From positions 208,100 through 272,099 of the forward strand of contig NZ_CP020921.1 of NCBI RefSeq assembly GCF_003057965.1: a stretch of DNA of 64,000 nt, written 5' to 3'. The notes under the pieces were generated by a model. It was not told the origin of the DNA, did no database searches, and saw only the letters and a list, made by a program, of their open reading frames with translations. Position 1 is the stretch's first letter; every line of letters begins with the position of its first letter. The translations under genes were made by a program, and so were the position numbers. Origin of the DNA: Thermodesulfobium acidiphilum (GTDB lineage: Bacteria > Thermodesulfobiota > Thermodesulfobiia > Thermodesulfobiales > Thermodesulfobiaceae). Of this stretch, positions 25,427 through 34,481 are shown in pieces.

Positions 25427-26824
25427 TTGACATATAATAAAAAGATTTATCCAGTTGTATTGTGTGCTGGCGTAGGGAAAAGAATGAGATCTAATTTTCC
25501 TAAAGTATTGCATTTTGTTTTAGATAAGCCAATGTTGTGGTGGGTTTTGAGGTCTTTTCGAGGTTTGATAGATAGTGAGCCTATTGTAGTAGTTGGAAAA
25601 AATAAGGATCTTGTTTCTCAGTATTTCGCTGATGAAAAAATAAGCTATGTAGTTCAGAATGAACCACTTGGGACTGCTCATGCACTTCTTTGTGCATATG
25701 AAAGTTTAAAGGTGTTGTCTGAAGAAGATTATTTTCTTGTGATGCCTGGAGATATGCCATTAATAAAGCAAAATACCATAAAAAATTTGTGTGAAATGTC
25801 TGAATTAAATAATGATATTACCTTTATTACCTGTAATGTTGATGATCCTAAAGGTTATGGTAGGATAGTCAGGGATAAAAACAACAACTTTTTGAGAATA
25901 ATTGAAGAAAAGGACGCGAAAAATGATGAATTGAGGATAAATGAGATAAATGTTGGCATATATCTCATAAAAATTGCTTTATTAAAGCTACTTTATAACA
26001 TTGAGAACGTAAATGCCCAGGGAGAGTACTATCTTACAGATTTGTTGGAAATCGCTTTGAAAAATGGACATAAGATTGGTACGATGGAAATCTTTGATCA
26101 GAAAGAGATATTAGGCGTTAATTCACAAAAGGATCTTTTGGAGGCACAAGGTGTAGCAAAAAGATCCGTAATTGAGGTTCATTTAAATAATGGTGTTCAA
26201 ATATTTGATATTAATTCAACCTGGATTGGACCTGAAGTTAGTATAAGTTCTGGTGCGAAGATTATGCCTTCTTCAGTTATATACGGAAAAAGTAAAATTG
26301 GTTCTTCAACAATAGGACCTTTCTCAAATATAGAAAACTCAACTATAGGCGATAATTGTAACGTTTTCTATAGTGTTATAAGAAATTCCATAATAGGAAG
26401 CAATGTAAGTGTTGGCCCTTTTTCACATATAAGGGAACAAACTGTTATTTATGATAATATTAGAATTGGAAATTTTGTAGAACTCAAAAAAACACAAATC
26501 GAGAGCAATTCTAAGGTTTCACACCTATCTTATTTAGGTGATACTACTGTTGGATCAAACGTAAACATTGGTGCTGGAACAATAACCTGCAATTATGATG
26601 GTTTTGACAAGCATAGAACTACAATAGAGGATGATGTATTTGTGGGAAGCGACTCGATATTGGTTGCCCCAGTTAAACTTTCGAAAGGGTCAATGATTGC
26701 GGCTGGTTCAGTTATTACCAGAGATGTGCCAGAAGATTCTCTCGGCATTGGTAGAGCTTCTCAGGTAAATAAAGCTGGATGGGTGAAGGTTTTTAAGAGC
26801 ATGAAAACCAAAAAGAAAAAGTGA
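25427..26824 (+). CDS. glmU: Bifunctional UDP-GlcNAc pyrophosphorylase / GlcN-1-P acetyltransferase GlmU
   Basis: GlmU makes UDP-N-acetylglucosamine for peptidoglycan and lipopolysaccharide. The 465-residue protein has an N-terminal uridylyltransferase domain (LCAGVGKRMRSNFPKVLH, where the family's LAAG reads LCAG; NEPLGTAHAL; MPGDMPL) and a C-terminal left-handed beta-helix acetyltransferase from about 250 on (SHLSYLGDTTVGSNVNIGAG, TITCNYDGFDKH). The frame opens with GTG at 25418, but TTG at 25427 is preferred because AAGGTG lies seven bases before it. The glmU-prs order is conserved in many bacteria. Confidence 0.94.
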   Translation: MTYNKKIYPVVLCAGVGKRMRSNFPKVLHFVLDKPMLWWVLRSFRGLIDSEPIVVVGKNKDLVSQYFADEKISYVVQNEPLGTAHALLCAYESLKVLSEEDYFLVMPGDMPLIKQNTIKNLCEMSELNNDITFITCNVDDPKGYGRIVRDKNNNFLRIIEEKDAKNDELRINEINVGIYLIKIALLKLLYNIENVNAQGEYYLTDLLEIALKNGHKIGTMEIFDQKEILGVNSQKDLLEAQGVAKRSVIEVHLNNGVQIFDINSTWIGPEVSISSGAKIMPSSVIYGKSKIGSSTIGPFSNIENSTIGDNCNVFYSVIRNSIIGSNVSVGPFSHIREQTVIYDNIRIGNFVELKKTQIESNSKVSHLSYLGDTTVGSNVNIGAGTITCNYDGFDKHRTTIEDDVFVGSDSILVAPVKLSKGSMIAAGSVITRDVPEDSLGIGRASQVNKAGWVKVFKSMKTKKKK

Positions 26825-26870
26825 TTAAATGTGTAGTTTTTAACCCTGTTAAAGGAAGGAGTATATTTTA

Positions 26871-27815
26871 GTGGATAATTCATCGTATGCTATATTTTCT
26901 GGTTCTTCGAATATAGCTTTAAGCAAAGAGGTCTCAAGCTTTCTTGGAAGAAATCTTGGGGCTGTAAATATAACTCGTTTTAGTGACGGGGAAATTTATG
27001 TTAGGGTAGAAGAATCAGTCAGAGGAAAAGATATATTCCTTATCCAGTCAACTTCTAGTCCAGTAAATGAGAGACTTATGGAACTTTTGATAATGGTTGA
27101 TGCCTTTAAAAGAGCATCTGTATCTTCTATAAACGTTATTATCCCATATTTTTGTTATGCCAGACAGGATAGAAAGGTAAGAGGTAGGGAACCAATTTCT
27201 GCAAAATTAGTTGCAAACCTTATTGAGCGTGCAGGTGTTGACAGGGTTATTGGTATAGATTTTCATACTGGTCAGATTCAGGGCTTTTTTGATATATTGG
27301 TTGATCATCTTACTGCTATACCAGTATTTGATTCATATCTTAGATCAAATTTTGAATTAGATAACCTGGTAATTGTGTCTCCAGATATAGGAGGGGTTGG
27401 AAGAGCTAGGGTTCTTGCTGAAAGAATGGGAGTTCCTCTTGCGGTTGTAGATAAAAGAAGGCCTCTTCCAAATCAAGCTGAAGCGGTTAATATAATTGGT
27501 GATGTTATAGGGAAAAGATGTGTTGTAATTGACGATATAGTTGATACGGGCGGAACTATGGTTGAGGCAGCTCACATATTGAAGAAAAATGGAGCAAAAG
27601 AAGTATTAGGGGTTGCAACACATGGTATTTTATCGGGGCCTGCTGTAGAAAGGCTTACAAAATCTGATTTTTCACATTTTATAGTTACAAATACTATTTA
27701 CCATCCAGATGAGTTTTATGGGCCTAAAATTAAGATTATTTCTGTTGCAAGGCTTATTGCAGAATCTATCAAACGTATTGCTTTATCTGAGTCGGTTAGT
27801 GAACTTTTTAGATAA
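26871..27815 (+). CDS. prs: Ribose-phosphate pyrophosphokinase
   Basis: Prs makes PRPP from ribose-5-phosphate and ATP for nucleotide, histidine and tryptophan synthesis. The 314-residue protein has RFSDGEIYVRVEESVRG, PYFCYARQDRK, GVDRVIGIDFHTGQIQGFF, VSPDIGGVGRAR and the PRPP-binding loop VVIDDIVDTGGTM. GTG at 26871 follows AAGGAAGGAG. Confidence 0.96.
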   Translation: MDNSSYAIFSGSSNIALSKEVSSFLGRNLGAVNITRFSDGEIYVRVEESVRGKDIFLIQSTSSPVNERLMELLIMVDAFKRASVSSINVIIPYFCYARQDRKVRGREPISAKLVANLIERAGVDRVIGIDFHTGQIQGFFDILVDHLTAIPVFDSYLRSNFELDNLVIVSPDIGGVGRARVLAERMGVPLAVVDKRRPLPNQAEAVNIIGDVIGKRCVVIDDIVDTGGTMVEAAHILKKNGAKEVLGVATHGILSGPAVERLTKSDFSHFIVTNTIYHPDEFYGPKIKIISVARLIAESIKRIALSESVSELFR

Positions 27816-27886
27816 TAAATTTTCTTAATTAAGTAATATAATATTAGGAAAATTAAGATAATACTTTTAATTAAAAGGAGGACACC

Positions 27887-28804
27887 TTGTATTTAAGACA
27901 ATTCAAGGTTTTTTTGGTAGCGGCTGAAAGAGAAAGTTTTACTCAAGCTGCAAAAGAACTTTATTTAACGCAACCTGCTGTGTCATTTCAGATCCAGGCA
28001 TTAGAGGATTTTTTTGGTGCAAAGCTATTTAAAAGGACAGGAAGAAAAGTAGAACTTACTGATGCAGGGGATGCACTTTTGCCATACGCAAAAAAAATTA
28101 TCGAAGCAATGGAAGAGTCCAAAAAAGCAATAGAACAAGTTGGCGCTGCAAAAACAGGTAAATTAGTAGTAGGCGCTAGCACAACTATAGGTATATATAT
28201 ATTACCCCCATTAATTGCGATATACAGGTCTAAATATCCTCAAACAATAATTTCTATAAGGGTAGAGAATACTGAAGGCATAGAAGAGGCGCTGTTGAGA
28301 AAGGACATAGATTTTGGCTTGATAGAAGGGTTTGTTAAAAGTTCTTATGTGAAAAGGGAGAAATTTAGAGATGACGAGCTTGTTTTGATCGTACCTGCTC
28401 ACCATCCGTGGCCAGATGTAATCGAATTATCAGATCTCATGATAGAACCGTTAATTCTAAGAGAAGAGGGCTCAGGTACCAGAATGGTTCTAGAAGGGGC
28501 TTTAATGGAAAAGAGTCTTTCTGTGTCTGATCTTAATATTAATATGGTTCTGGGAAACACAGAGGCAATCAAACATGCGGTTGCTGCAGGGTTAGGGGTA
28601 TCTTTTGTTTCAAAATGCACAATTGGCAAAGAGTTAGCATTAGGCCTTTTGAGGATCGTAAGAGTAAGGGGTTTTAGTGTAATGAGAGAACTTTTTATAA
28701 TCAGAAGAGAGAACGAAGATTTGTCGCCATATGCTGAGAGAATTTTAAGATTTCTCAATAAACCTATGCCTATTGAAACGCCCTTTTCCTCTACAGAAAA
28801 ATAA
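27887..28804 (+). CDS. LysR-family transcriptional regulator
   Basis: A 305-residue LysR-type regulator. The winged helix-turn-helix is at residues 1-60 (FTQAAKELYLTQPAVSFQIQALEDFFGAKLFKR) and a substrate-binding effector domain spans about 90-295 (LVVGASTTIGIYILPPLI, GLVEG-like GLIEG). The effector domain resembles the CysL/YeiE group, but the target is unknown. Unlike most LysR genes it is not divergent from a regulated gene; it lies two bases before dnaX. TTG start behind AAAAGGAGG; a TATAAT at 27837-27842 could be its -10. Confidence 0.9.
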   Translation: MYLRQFKVFLVAAERESFTQAAKELYLTQPAVSFQIQALEDFFGAKLFKRTGRKVELTDAGDALLPYAKKIIEAMEESKKAIEQVGAAKTGKLVVGASTTIGIYILPPLIAIYRSKYPQTIISIRVENTEGIEEALLRKDIDFGLIEGFVKSSYVKREKFRDDELVLIVPAHHPWPDVIELSDLMIEPLILREEGSGTRMVLEGALMEKSLSVSDLNINMVLGNTEAIKHAVAAGLGVSFVSKCTIGKELALGLLRIVRVRGFSVMRELFIIRRENEDLSPYAERILRFLNKPMPIETPFSSTEK

Positions 28805-28806
28805 GT

Positions 28807-30330
28807 ATGGAGGTATTGTATAGGAAATATAGGCCAACAACGTTTGAGGATATGGTTGGCCAGGATGTTGTAAAAACTGTTCTCGAAAATGCTTCAAAGC
28901 TTGATGATCCTCCTCATGTCTATCTTTTTGCTGGCATGAGGGGTACAGGTAAAACTACTGCAGCAAGAATATTTGCAAGAGCACTTAACTGTACTTCAGA
29001 AGGCAAAAAACCCTGTTTAAAGTGTGAATCTTGTAAAAAGTTCCTGGAGGGTTCTCTTGATTATGTAGAAATGGATGCTGCAACGCACAGTAGCGTAGAG
29101 GATGCAAGGTCTTTAAGAGAAATGGCATTAATTGCCCCTATGTCTTCAAGGTACAGAATATTTGTAATAGATGAGGTGCATCGCTTGAGTCCTTCAGCTT
29201 TTGATGCCCTACTCAAGATAATTGAAGAACCGCCTCCTTTTTCGATATTTATCTTTGCAACAACTGAACCCCACAAAGTTCCAAAAACCATTCTTTCTAG
29301 GGTATTGAGGTTAGATTTTTCTCCTGTTAATACACAACTTTTAGCATCTTATCTTGATAAGATAGCCAGTCTTGAAGGTTATAAACTTGAAAAGAGTCTA
29401 CTTTTGGCTATTGCAAGAAGATCAGAGGGTTCTGTTAGAGATTCACTTTCATTTTTACAACAAATTTTTATCCTTTTTGAGAAGAAGAGTTTATCAACAA
29501 AGGATATTTATTCTGTTTTAGGTATACCCGATGATGAAATTATCTCAAATATGATGAATTTTATATACAAGGGGGATCTTAGCAGCCTTGTTAACCTTAT
29601 AGATTCTTTAAGGACATCGAGCTTTAGTCCCTTTGCAATTGTTGATTCCTGGATTTATTTTGTATTATCAAAAATTAATACCGATACAAGACCTTTAAAA
29701 TTTATTGATAGACTTATAGAGGCAAAAAGTGATTTAAGATACGATCCTAATCCATTTATGAGATTCGAATTGGAAGTTTATGCTATATTTTCACTTCTAA
29801 ATAGAAACGTGAAAATAAATAATGATAGTGATTCTAAAATTTTAGAAAAGAAAGAAAATATAGAAGAAGGTATAAAAAAGGAAGATAAAGTTGATATAAA
29901 TGATATAAATATTAAAATTTTAGCTAATAAGATAACACCTCCTGAGAGTTTTAAAGAGCAAAAAAAAGTGGATCTTAATATTGATCAAATTAACAAGGCA
30001 TATTTAAAGATTCTTGAACAGATCAAAAATACTAATCCACTTTTGCACGCAAAATATGTAGCTGCTAAACCCATAAAGTTTGAAGGTAATAAAATCACTT
30101 TTGGCTTTTCTAAAAAGGAGTCAAGATGGCACAAAGAGCAATTTGATTCCAATAAAGAAGAAAGAGAAATGCTAAGGAATATGCTTTCAAAAGAATTAGG
30201 TTTTGATGTGGAAATTACTAGCGAATTTATCGAGAAAGAGACTAAAAGGGATTCGAAAACAAAATCTTCTACTTTAACGTTTCCAGATATTTTACAGCAC
30301 TTTAATGCAAAGGAAATAAAAAACGATTAG
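28807..30330 (+). CDS. dnaX: DNA polymerase III subunit gamma/tau
   Basis: The clamp-loader ATPase. The 507-residue protein has an N-terminal AAA+ domain with Walker A GMRGTGKTT, a zinc knuckle of four cysteines (CTSEGKKPCLKCESC), Walker B FVIDEVHRLS, and sensor 1 ATTEPHKVPKTILSR. Domain III follows to about residue 340, then a lysine/glutamate-rich, poorly conserved C-terminus shorter than full-length tau. ATG at 28807 overlaps the region after the LysR stop. It begins the conserved dnaX-ybaB-recR group. Confidence 0.94.
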   Translation: MEVLYRKYRPTTFEDMVGQDVVKTVLENASKLDDPPHVYLFAGMRGTGKTTAARIFARALNCTSEGKKPCLKCESCKKFLEGSLDYVEMDAATHSSVEDARSLREMALIAPMSSRYRIFVIDEVHRLSPSAFDALLKIIEEPPPFSIFIFATTEPHKVPKTILSRVLRLDFSPVNTQLLASYLDKIASLEGYKLEKSLLLAIARRSEGSVRDSLSFLQQIFILFEKKSLSTKDIYSVLGIPDDEIISNMMNFIYKGDLSSLVNLIDSLRTSSFSPFAIVDSWIYFVLSKINTDTRPLKFIDRLIEAKSDLRYDPNPFMRFELEVYAIFSLLNRNVKINNDSDSKILEKKENIEEGIKKEDKVDINDINIKILANKITPPESFKEQKKVDLNIDQINKAYLKILEQIKNTNPLLHAKYVAAKPIKFEGNKITFGFSKKESRWHKEQFDSNKEEREMLRNMLSKELGFDVEITSEFIEKETKRDSKTKSSTLTFPDILQHFNAKEIKND

Positions 30331-30382
30331 ACTTAAACTTAGGTAATTATTTTATAAATCAATCAATTTGGGAGGTTTTATT

Positions 30383-30661
30383 ATGATTCCTGGAATGAAA
30401 AAGGCACAACAAATGTTAGAAAAATTTCAAGCAGAGCTTGCCTCTTTAGAAGTTGAGGCTAAAGCAGGCGGAGATCTTGTAAGGGTAGTTGTTACAGGCG
30501 ATCAAAAGATAAAGTCTATAACACTTGATCCTTCTCTTAAAGATGAAGATCTACAAACTCTGGCCGATCTTGTGATGGTAGCTGTTAATAACGCTCTTGA
30601 AGAAGTAAAGGAAGCTGGCATGAAAAAGATGCAAAAAATGGGGCTTCCAGGCCTATTTTAA
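30383..30661 (+). CDS. YbaB/EbfC-family nucleoid-associated protein
   Basis: A 92-residue dimeric DNA-binding protein of the YbaB/EbfC family. It has the expected PGMKKAQQMLEKFQAELASLE helix, VEAKAGGDLVRVVVTGDQKI, and ADLVMVAVNNALEEVKE. ATG at 30383 is the start; the earlier in-frame TTG at 30368 lies within the ribosome site GGGAGG. It lies between dnaX and recR as in most bacteria; its stop overlaps the recR start by one base. Confidence 0.94.
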   Translation: MIPGMKKAQQMLEKFQAELASLEVEAKAGGDLVRVVVTGDQKIKSITLDPSLKDEDLQTLADLVMVAVNNALEEVKEAGMKKMQKMGLPGLF

Positions 30662-31272
30662 TGAAATATCCAAAGCCTTTAAGCGATTTATCTCATGAAT
30701 TATCCCTTCTTCCGGGGATTGGGCCAAAATTGGCTTTAAGGTTAGCTTTCTTCATTTCTCAGAGAGGCGAGGAGAAGAATCTTTCTCTTATTGAAGCATT
30801 GCGAAATTTAAAAAATATAAAAAAATGCTCTCAGTGCAATGCTTTGTCTGAGAACGACCCCTGTGAAATATGTTCAGATCCATCAAGAAACAGTGAAATC
30901 TTATGTGTTGTCTCAGATGTGAGAGATCTGTGGAAGATAGAATCAACTAAATCATATTCTGGCAGGTATTTTGTTTTAAACAGTCTAATTATCCCACTGG
31001 AGGGTATTGACCCGGAAAAAGCCGGTATGACAAAACTCTTTACTTTAATTAGTACAAAAAAACCTAAAGAAATTATTATAGCGTTTGACTTCAGTATTGA
31101 GGGACAAACTACATCTTTATACATAAAAGAAAGGCTCTCAACTCAAAGAGATCAGTTAGGCTATATGCCACAATTAACTCGTCTTGCAATAGGACTTTCT
31201 ATGGGCGATAACCTCAACAACACGGATGAATTCACTATTTCTCAGGCAATATTGCATAGACAGAAAATGTAG
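30661..31272 (+). CDS. recR: Recombination mediator RecR
   Basis: RecR acts with RecF and RecO to load RecA on gapped DNA. The 203-residue protein has the N-terminal helix-hairpin-helix (LSLLPGIGPKLALRLAF), a C4 zinc finger (CSQCNAL...CEICSD), and a Toprim domain (LCVVSDVRDLWKIE) followed by a Walker-like region. ATG overlaps the ybaB stop by one base. Confidence 0.95.
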   Translation: MKYPKPLSDLSHELSLLPGIGPKLALRLAFFISQRGEEKNLSLIEALRNLKNIKKCSQCNALSENDPCEICSDPSRNSEILCVVSDVRDLWKIESTKSYSGRYFVLNSLIIPLEGIDPEKAGMTKLFTLISTKKPKEIIIAFDFSIEGQTTSLYIKERLSTQRDQLGYMPQLTRLAIGLSMGDNLNNTDEFTISQAILHRQKM

Positions 31273-31352
31273 TGCTTTAATGTGTGGGATAAGTTCAACT
31301 TTTCAAAATTTTAGAAGGTTATTGTATAACTTTAAATTTTTTAGATTTTATT

Positions 31353-32492
31353 TTGGATATGTTTAAGATTATTAGTGAAGAGTACAAAGATTATCTTTTG
31401 TCTGTGGGCGAGAATTTGATCCTGGTGCCTCAGGAAAACGTGGGCAAAATAATCTATCTAAAAGGCAATATAGATCACATAGAATGTATAAGAGATTTTA
31501 AGAAGCATCTTTTTTCAAAGGAAAAAATAATAGAATTTGTAGTTTTTCTGAATGATAACACTTCATTTCGTGCTATTTCTGATGAAAGGATTTTCTTAAA
31601 GCTTCATCAATTAGCAAAATATACTAAATGCGAAAGTCCTGAAAGTGCATCGAACAAAAATGTTTTCTCAAGACAATATCTTTCTTTAATTTTACCGAAA
31701 ATTCCAACTGCTATCCTCATTTTAGCAATTTTGTTTGCAATTTTTATTTTTGCAAATAAGTTTTATAAGAACCCGCATAAAATCTTTTATGGAGAACCTA
31801 GTATTAACATTATTTATCCCCAAGGGGATTCAGTAGAGCTTAAAAACATTGAAAATGGCTTATATCTTGAAGTAGAGTCTAATTTCGAACCAAAAGAGAT
31901 TGATATTCTTGTGGATGGGAGTGTGGTTTATCAGAAAAGGAATTCAAAAGATGTTTATTATCAATGGTTCCCTCCAAATCCAGGAATATATAAAATCGTT
32001 GCTCGTTCTCAACTTAACGGAAAGGATGTTTTTTCGAAAACTTTGACAGTTTACGCACAGGTCCCAGAAAACAAAAATTATGCTCAAACTAATATAGAAA
32101 CTTCAGCTTATGAAACTACAAAAATTGTACTTGGGAATCCTGTCACAATGTATTCAGAGCCTGATGAATCATCTGTGGTAGCTGGAACTATAGATAACGG
32201 ATCAAAAGTAAAAGTTATTAAAAAGGTTGTAAGTCACAACTCAAAGCTTTATACGTTAAAAGAGGATCTTAGTTTATACACTGATGGGGTATTTATAAGC
32301 CTTAAAAAGGGGGAATTATTGAGACTTTACGATTCTTCTGGGGATATTTTTACTTTGATGTATAAAAACGGTGACTCTATTAGTCTTGTGAGACTTCAGA
32401 GACAATATCTACAAAGAGTTAATACAGAAGAATGGTACAAAGTTATATATAATGAAAAAGAAGGATGGATAAGTTCTTTCTTTACGAGGTGA
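31353..32492 (+). CDS. Membrane-anchored protein with Ig-like and SH3-like regions, function unknown
   Basis: I do not recognise this 379-residue protein as a named family. Residues 1-115 are cytoplasmic (EEYKDYLLSVGENLILVPQ...). One transmembrane helix lies at about 116-136. The rest should be outside: an Ig-like beta-sandwich (about 150-235, IDILVDGSVVYQ ... NPGIYKIVARSQLNG) and an SH3b-like module (about 255-379, MYSEPDESSVVAGTIDNGSKVKVIKKV ... EWYKVIYNEKEGWISSFF), a fold that often binds cell-wall peptides. The start is TTG at 31353 or ATG at 31359; no ribosome site is visible. It precedes the glycosyltransferase-GH130 genes by four bases. Confidence 0.75.
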   Translation: MDMFKIISEEYKDYLLSVGENLILVPQENVGKIIYLKGNIDHIECIRDFKKHLFSKEKIIEFVVFLNDNTSFRAISDERIFLKLHQLAKYTKCESPESASNKNVFSRQYLSLILPKIPTAILILAILFAIFIFANKFYKNPHKIFYGEPSINIIYPQGDSVELKNIENGLYLEVESNFEPKEIDILVDGSVVYQKRNSKDVYYQWFPPNPGIYKIVARSQLNGKDVFSKTLTVYAQVPENKNYAQTNIETSAYETTKIVLGNPVTMYSEPDESSVVAGTIDNGSKVKVIKKVVSHNSKLYTLKEDLSLYTDGVFISLKKGELLRLYDSSGDIFTLMYKNGDSISLVRLQRQYLQRVNTEEWYKVIYNEKEGWISSFFTR

Positions 32493-32496
32493 TGAT

Positions 32497-33522
32497 ATGA
32501 AGATTGCTATGATTTCACCAATTGCGTGGAGAACTCCTCCAAGGCATTATGGACCCTGGGAACAGGTTACATCATTGCTAACAGAAGGCCTTGTAAAAGA
32601 GGGTTTAAATGTAACCTTGTTTGCAACTGCAGATTCTATTACTTCTGCAAAGCTTGTTTCTGTAGTGCCAACAGGCTATGAAGAAGATAAAGAAGCTGAC
32701 CCAAAGGTCTTAGAGTACCTTCATATCTCTAACGTTTTTGAGATGGCAGACGAATTTGACATAATACATAACCAATTTGACTTTATGCCGCTTTGCTATT
32801 CTAGACTTACAAAAACGCCAATGGTTACTACTATACACGGCTTTTCATCTGAAAAAATATTGCCTATTTACAAAAAATATAACAAACACGTTAGTTATGT
32901 ATCTATTTCAAACTCGGATAGATATCCAAGCCTTGATTATATTTCTACGATATATCACGGAATTGATATTAACAATTTTCCATTTAACCCGGATCCGAGG
33001 GATTATCTTTTATTTTTTGGAAGGATGCATCCGGATAAGGGCGCTCATGATGCAATTAAAATAGCAAAATTTTTTAAAATGAAACTTTTTTTGGCAGGTC
33101 CTATACAGGATGAGGCTTATTTTAAAGAAAATATACAGCCTCACCTATCAGAAGATATAAAATATTTAGGCAGCGTTGGCCCTGAAAAAAGAGGAGAGTT
33201 GCTTTCTAACGCTATATGTTTGCTTCACCCTATATACTTTAATGAACCGTTCGGTTTGAGCGTAATTGAATCATTAGCTTGTGGTACTCCTGTCTTAGCT
33301 TATAATAGGGGAAGTATGAAGGAGATACTTGATGAATCAATTGGGATATTGGTTAGCTCTTTTGAGGAGGCAGTAGAGAAGTTTGGGCTTATTTATAAAA
33401 TAAAAAGAAGTGATTGTAGAAAATATGTGGAAAGAAAGTTTACTTCTCAAAGAATGGTAAGTGAATATATTGAAGTCTATAAAAGGATATTAAATAGCAA
33501 TCAAGGAGGAATGATACAATGA
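32497..33522 (+). CDS. GT4-family glycosyltransferase
   Basis: A 341-residue GT-B glycosyltransferase. It has the N-terminal acceptor motif SPIAWRTPPRHYGPWEQVTSLLTEGL, HGFSSEK, the central GRMHPDKGAHDAIKIAK and the donor-binding E-x7-E region EPFGLSVIESLACGTPVLAYNRGSMKE. The donor may be GDP-mannose or another nucleotide sugar; sequence cannot settle it. The next gene, a GH130 phosphorylase, overlaps its stop as ATGA, so the two act together. Confidence 0.9.
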   Translation: MKIAMISPIAWRTPPRHYGPWEQVTSLLTEGLVKEGLNVTLFATADSITSAKLVSVVPTGYEEDKEADPKVLEYLHISNVFEMADEFDIIHNQFDFMPLCYSRLTKTPMVTTIHGFSSEKILPIYKKYNKHVSYVSISNSDRYPSLDYISTIYHGIDINNFPFNPDPRDYLLFFGRMHPDKGAHDAIKIAKFFKMKLFLAGPIQDEAYFKENIQPHLSEDIKYLGSVGPEKRGELLSNAICLLHPIYFNEPFGLSVIESLACGTPVLAYNRGSMKEILDESIGILVSSFEEAVEKFGLIYKIKRSDCRKYVERKFTSQRMVSEYIEVYKRILNSNQGGMIQ

Positions 33523-34469
33523 ATTTAGAGTTATATAAAGGTTCTGGAATAGTAAAGAGATATATATTTAATCCTGTTCTTACTAAATATGACGTTCCTT
33601 ATGAAGTTTCAACAGTTTATAATCCGGCTATTACTATGTATCAAAATAAGTATATATTAATATTTAGAGCAGCTAAGCTTAATGGCAGGTCAATTTTAGG
33701 GAAAGCTATTTCTGAAGATGGTCTTAATTTTGAAGTTGAAAGAGAACCATTTATGGTACCTGAAAGCGATGGGTATTTTGGCAGATATGAAAGTGCTGGC
33801 ATAGAAGACCCACGAATTACTAGAATTGGTGATGAGTACTTTATTACCTATAGCGCTTACTCTGAATATGGGGTAAGGATTGGCCTTGCAAAGACGACCG
33901 ACTTTAAGAGAGTTGAAAGAATTGCTCTAATTACAAGTGCAGATCATAGAAATATAGTAATTTTCCCTGAGAAATTTGGTACTGACTACGTTAGACTGGA
34001 TAGACCTCACTCTGATATAATCCCCTGGTCCATCTGGATTTCATATTCAAAGGATCTTATACACTGGGGTAGATCGGAAATTTTGATAAAGCCGAAGCCA
34101 TATCATTGGGATGAGCTAAAAATTGGTCCGGGTGCACCCCCTATAAAGACAAAGGACGGTTGGCTTAGTATTATTCACGGAGTTTATATGACTATGAGTG
34201 GTTCTGTTTATAGATTGGGCGTAGTTTTACACGATTTAGAAGACCCAGGTAAAATTTTGGGTTTATCTGACGAATGGATTCTTGAACCAGAGGATCATTG
34301 GGAAAGAGTTGGTTATGTTCCCAACGTTGTGTTCTGTTCAGCTGCTCTGAAGGAAGGCGATTTTATTAGGCTGTGGTGGGGAGCTGCTGATAGCGTAGTG
34401 TGTACAGGAATCGCAAGAGTGGACGAACTTGTAGAAAAGTGTCTAAAAAATAAAAGAAAACCCTTATAA
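33519..34469 (+). CDS. GH130-family glycoside phosphorylase/hydrolase (copy 1)
   Basis: GH130 enzymes are five-bladed beta-propellers, most of which split beta-mannosides with phosphate to mannose-1-phosphate. The 316-residue protein has the family landmarks YNPAI near the N-terminus, GIEDPRIT (catalytic aspartate), DHRNIVIFPEK, GPGAPPIKTKDGWLSIIHGVY and LWWGAADSVVCTGIA. ATG overlaps the upstream glycosyltransferase stop. A second GH130 gene lies at 39284-40237. Its 3' end faces mqnC with 12 bases between. Confidence 0.9.
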   Translation: MNLELYKGSGIVKRYIFNPVLTKYDVPYEVSTVYNPAITMYQNKYILIFRAAKLNGRSILGKAISEDGLNFEVEREPFMVPESDGYFGRYESAGIEDPRITRIGDEYFITYSAYSEYGVRIGLAKTTDFKRVERIALITSADHRNIVIFPEKFGTDYVRLDRPHSDIIPWSIWISYSKDLIHWGRSEILIKPKPYHWDELKIGPGAPPIKTKDGWLSIIHGVYMTMSGSVYRLGVVLHDLEDPGKILGLSDEWILEPEDHWERVGYVPNVVFCSAALKEGDFIRLWWGAADSVVCTGIARVDELVEKCLKNKRKPL

Positions 34470-34481
34470 CAATTTATCTTT

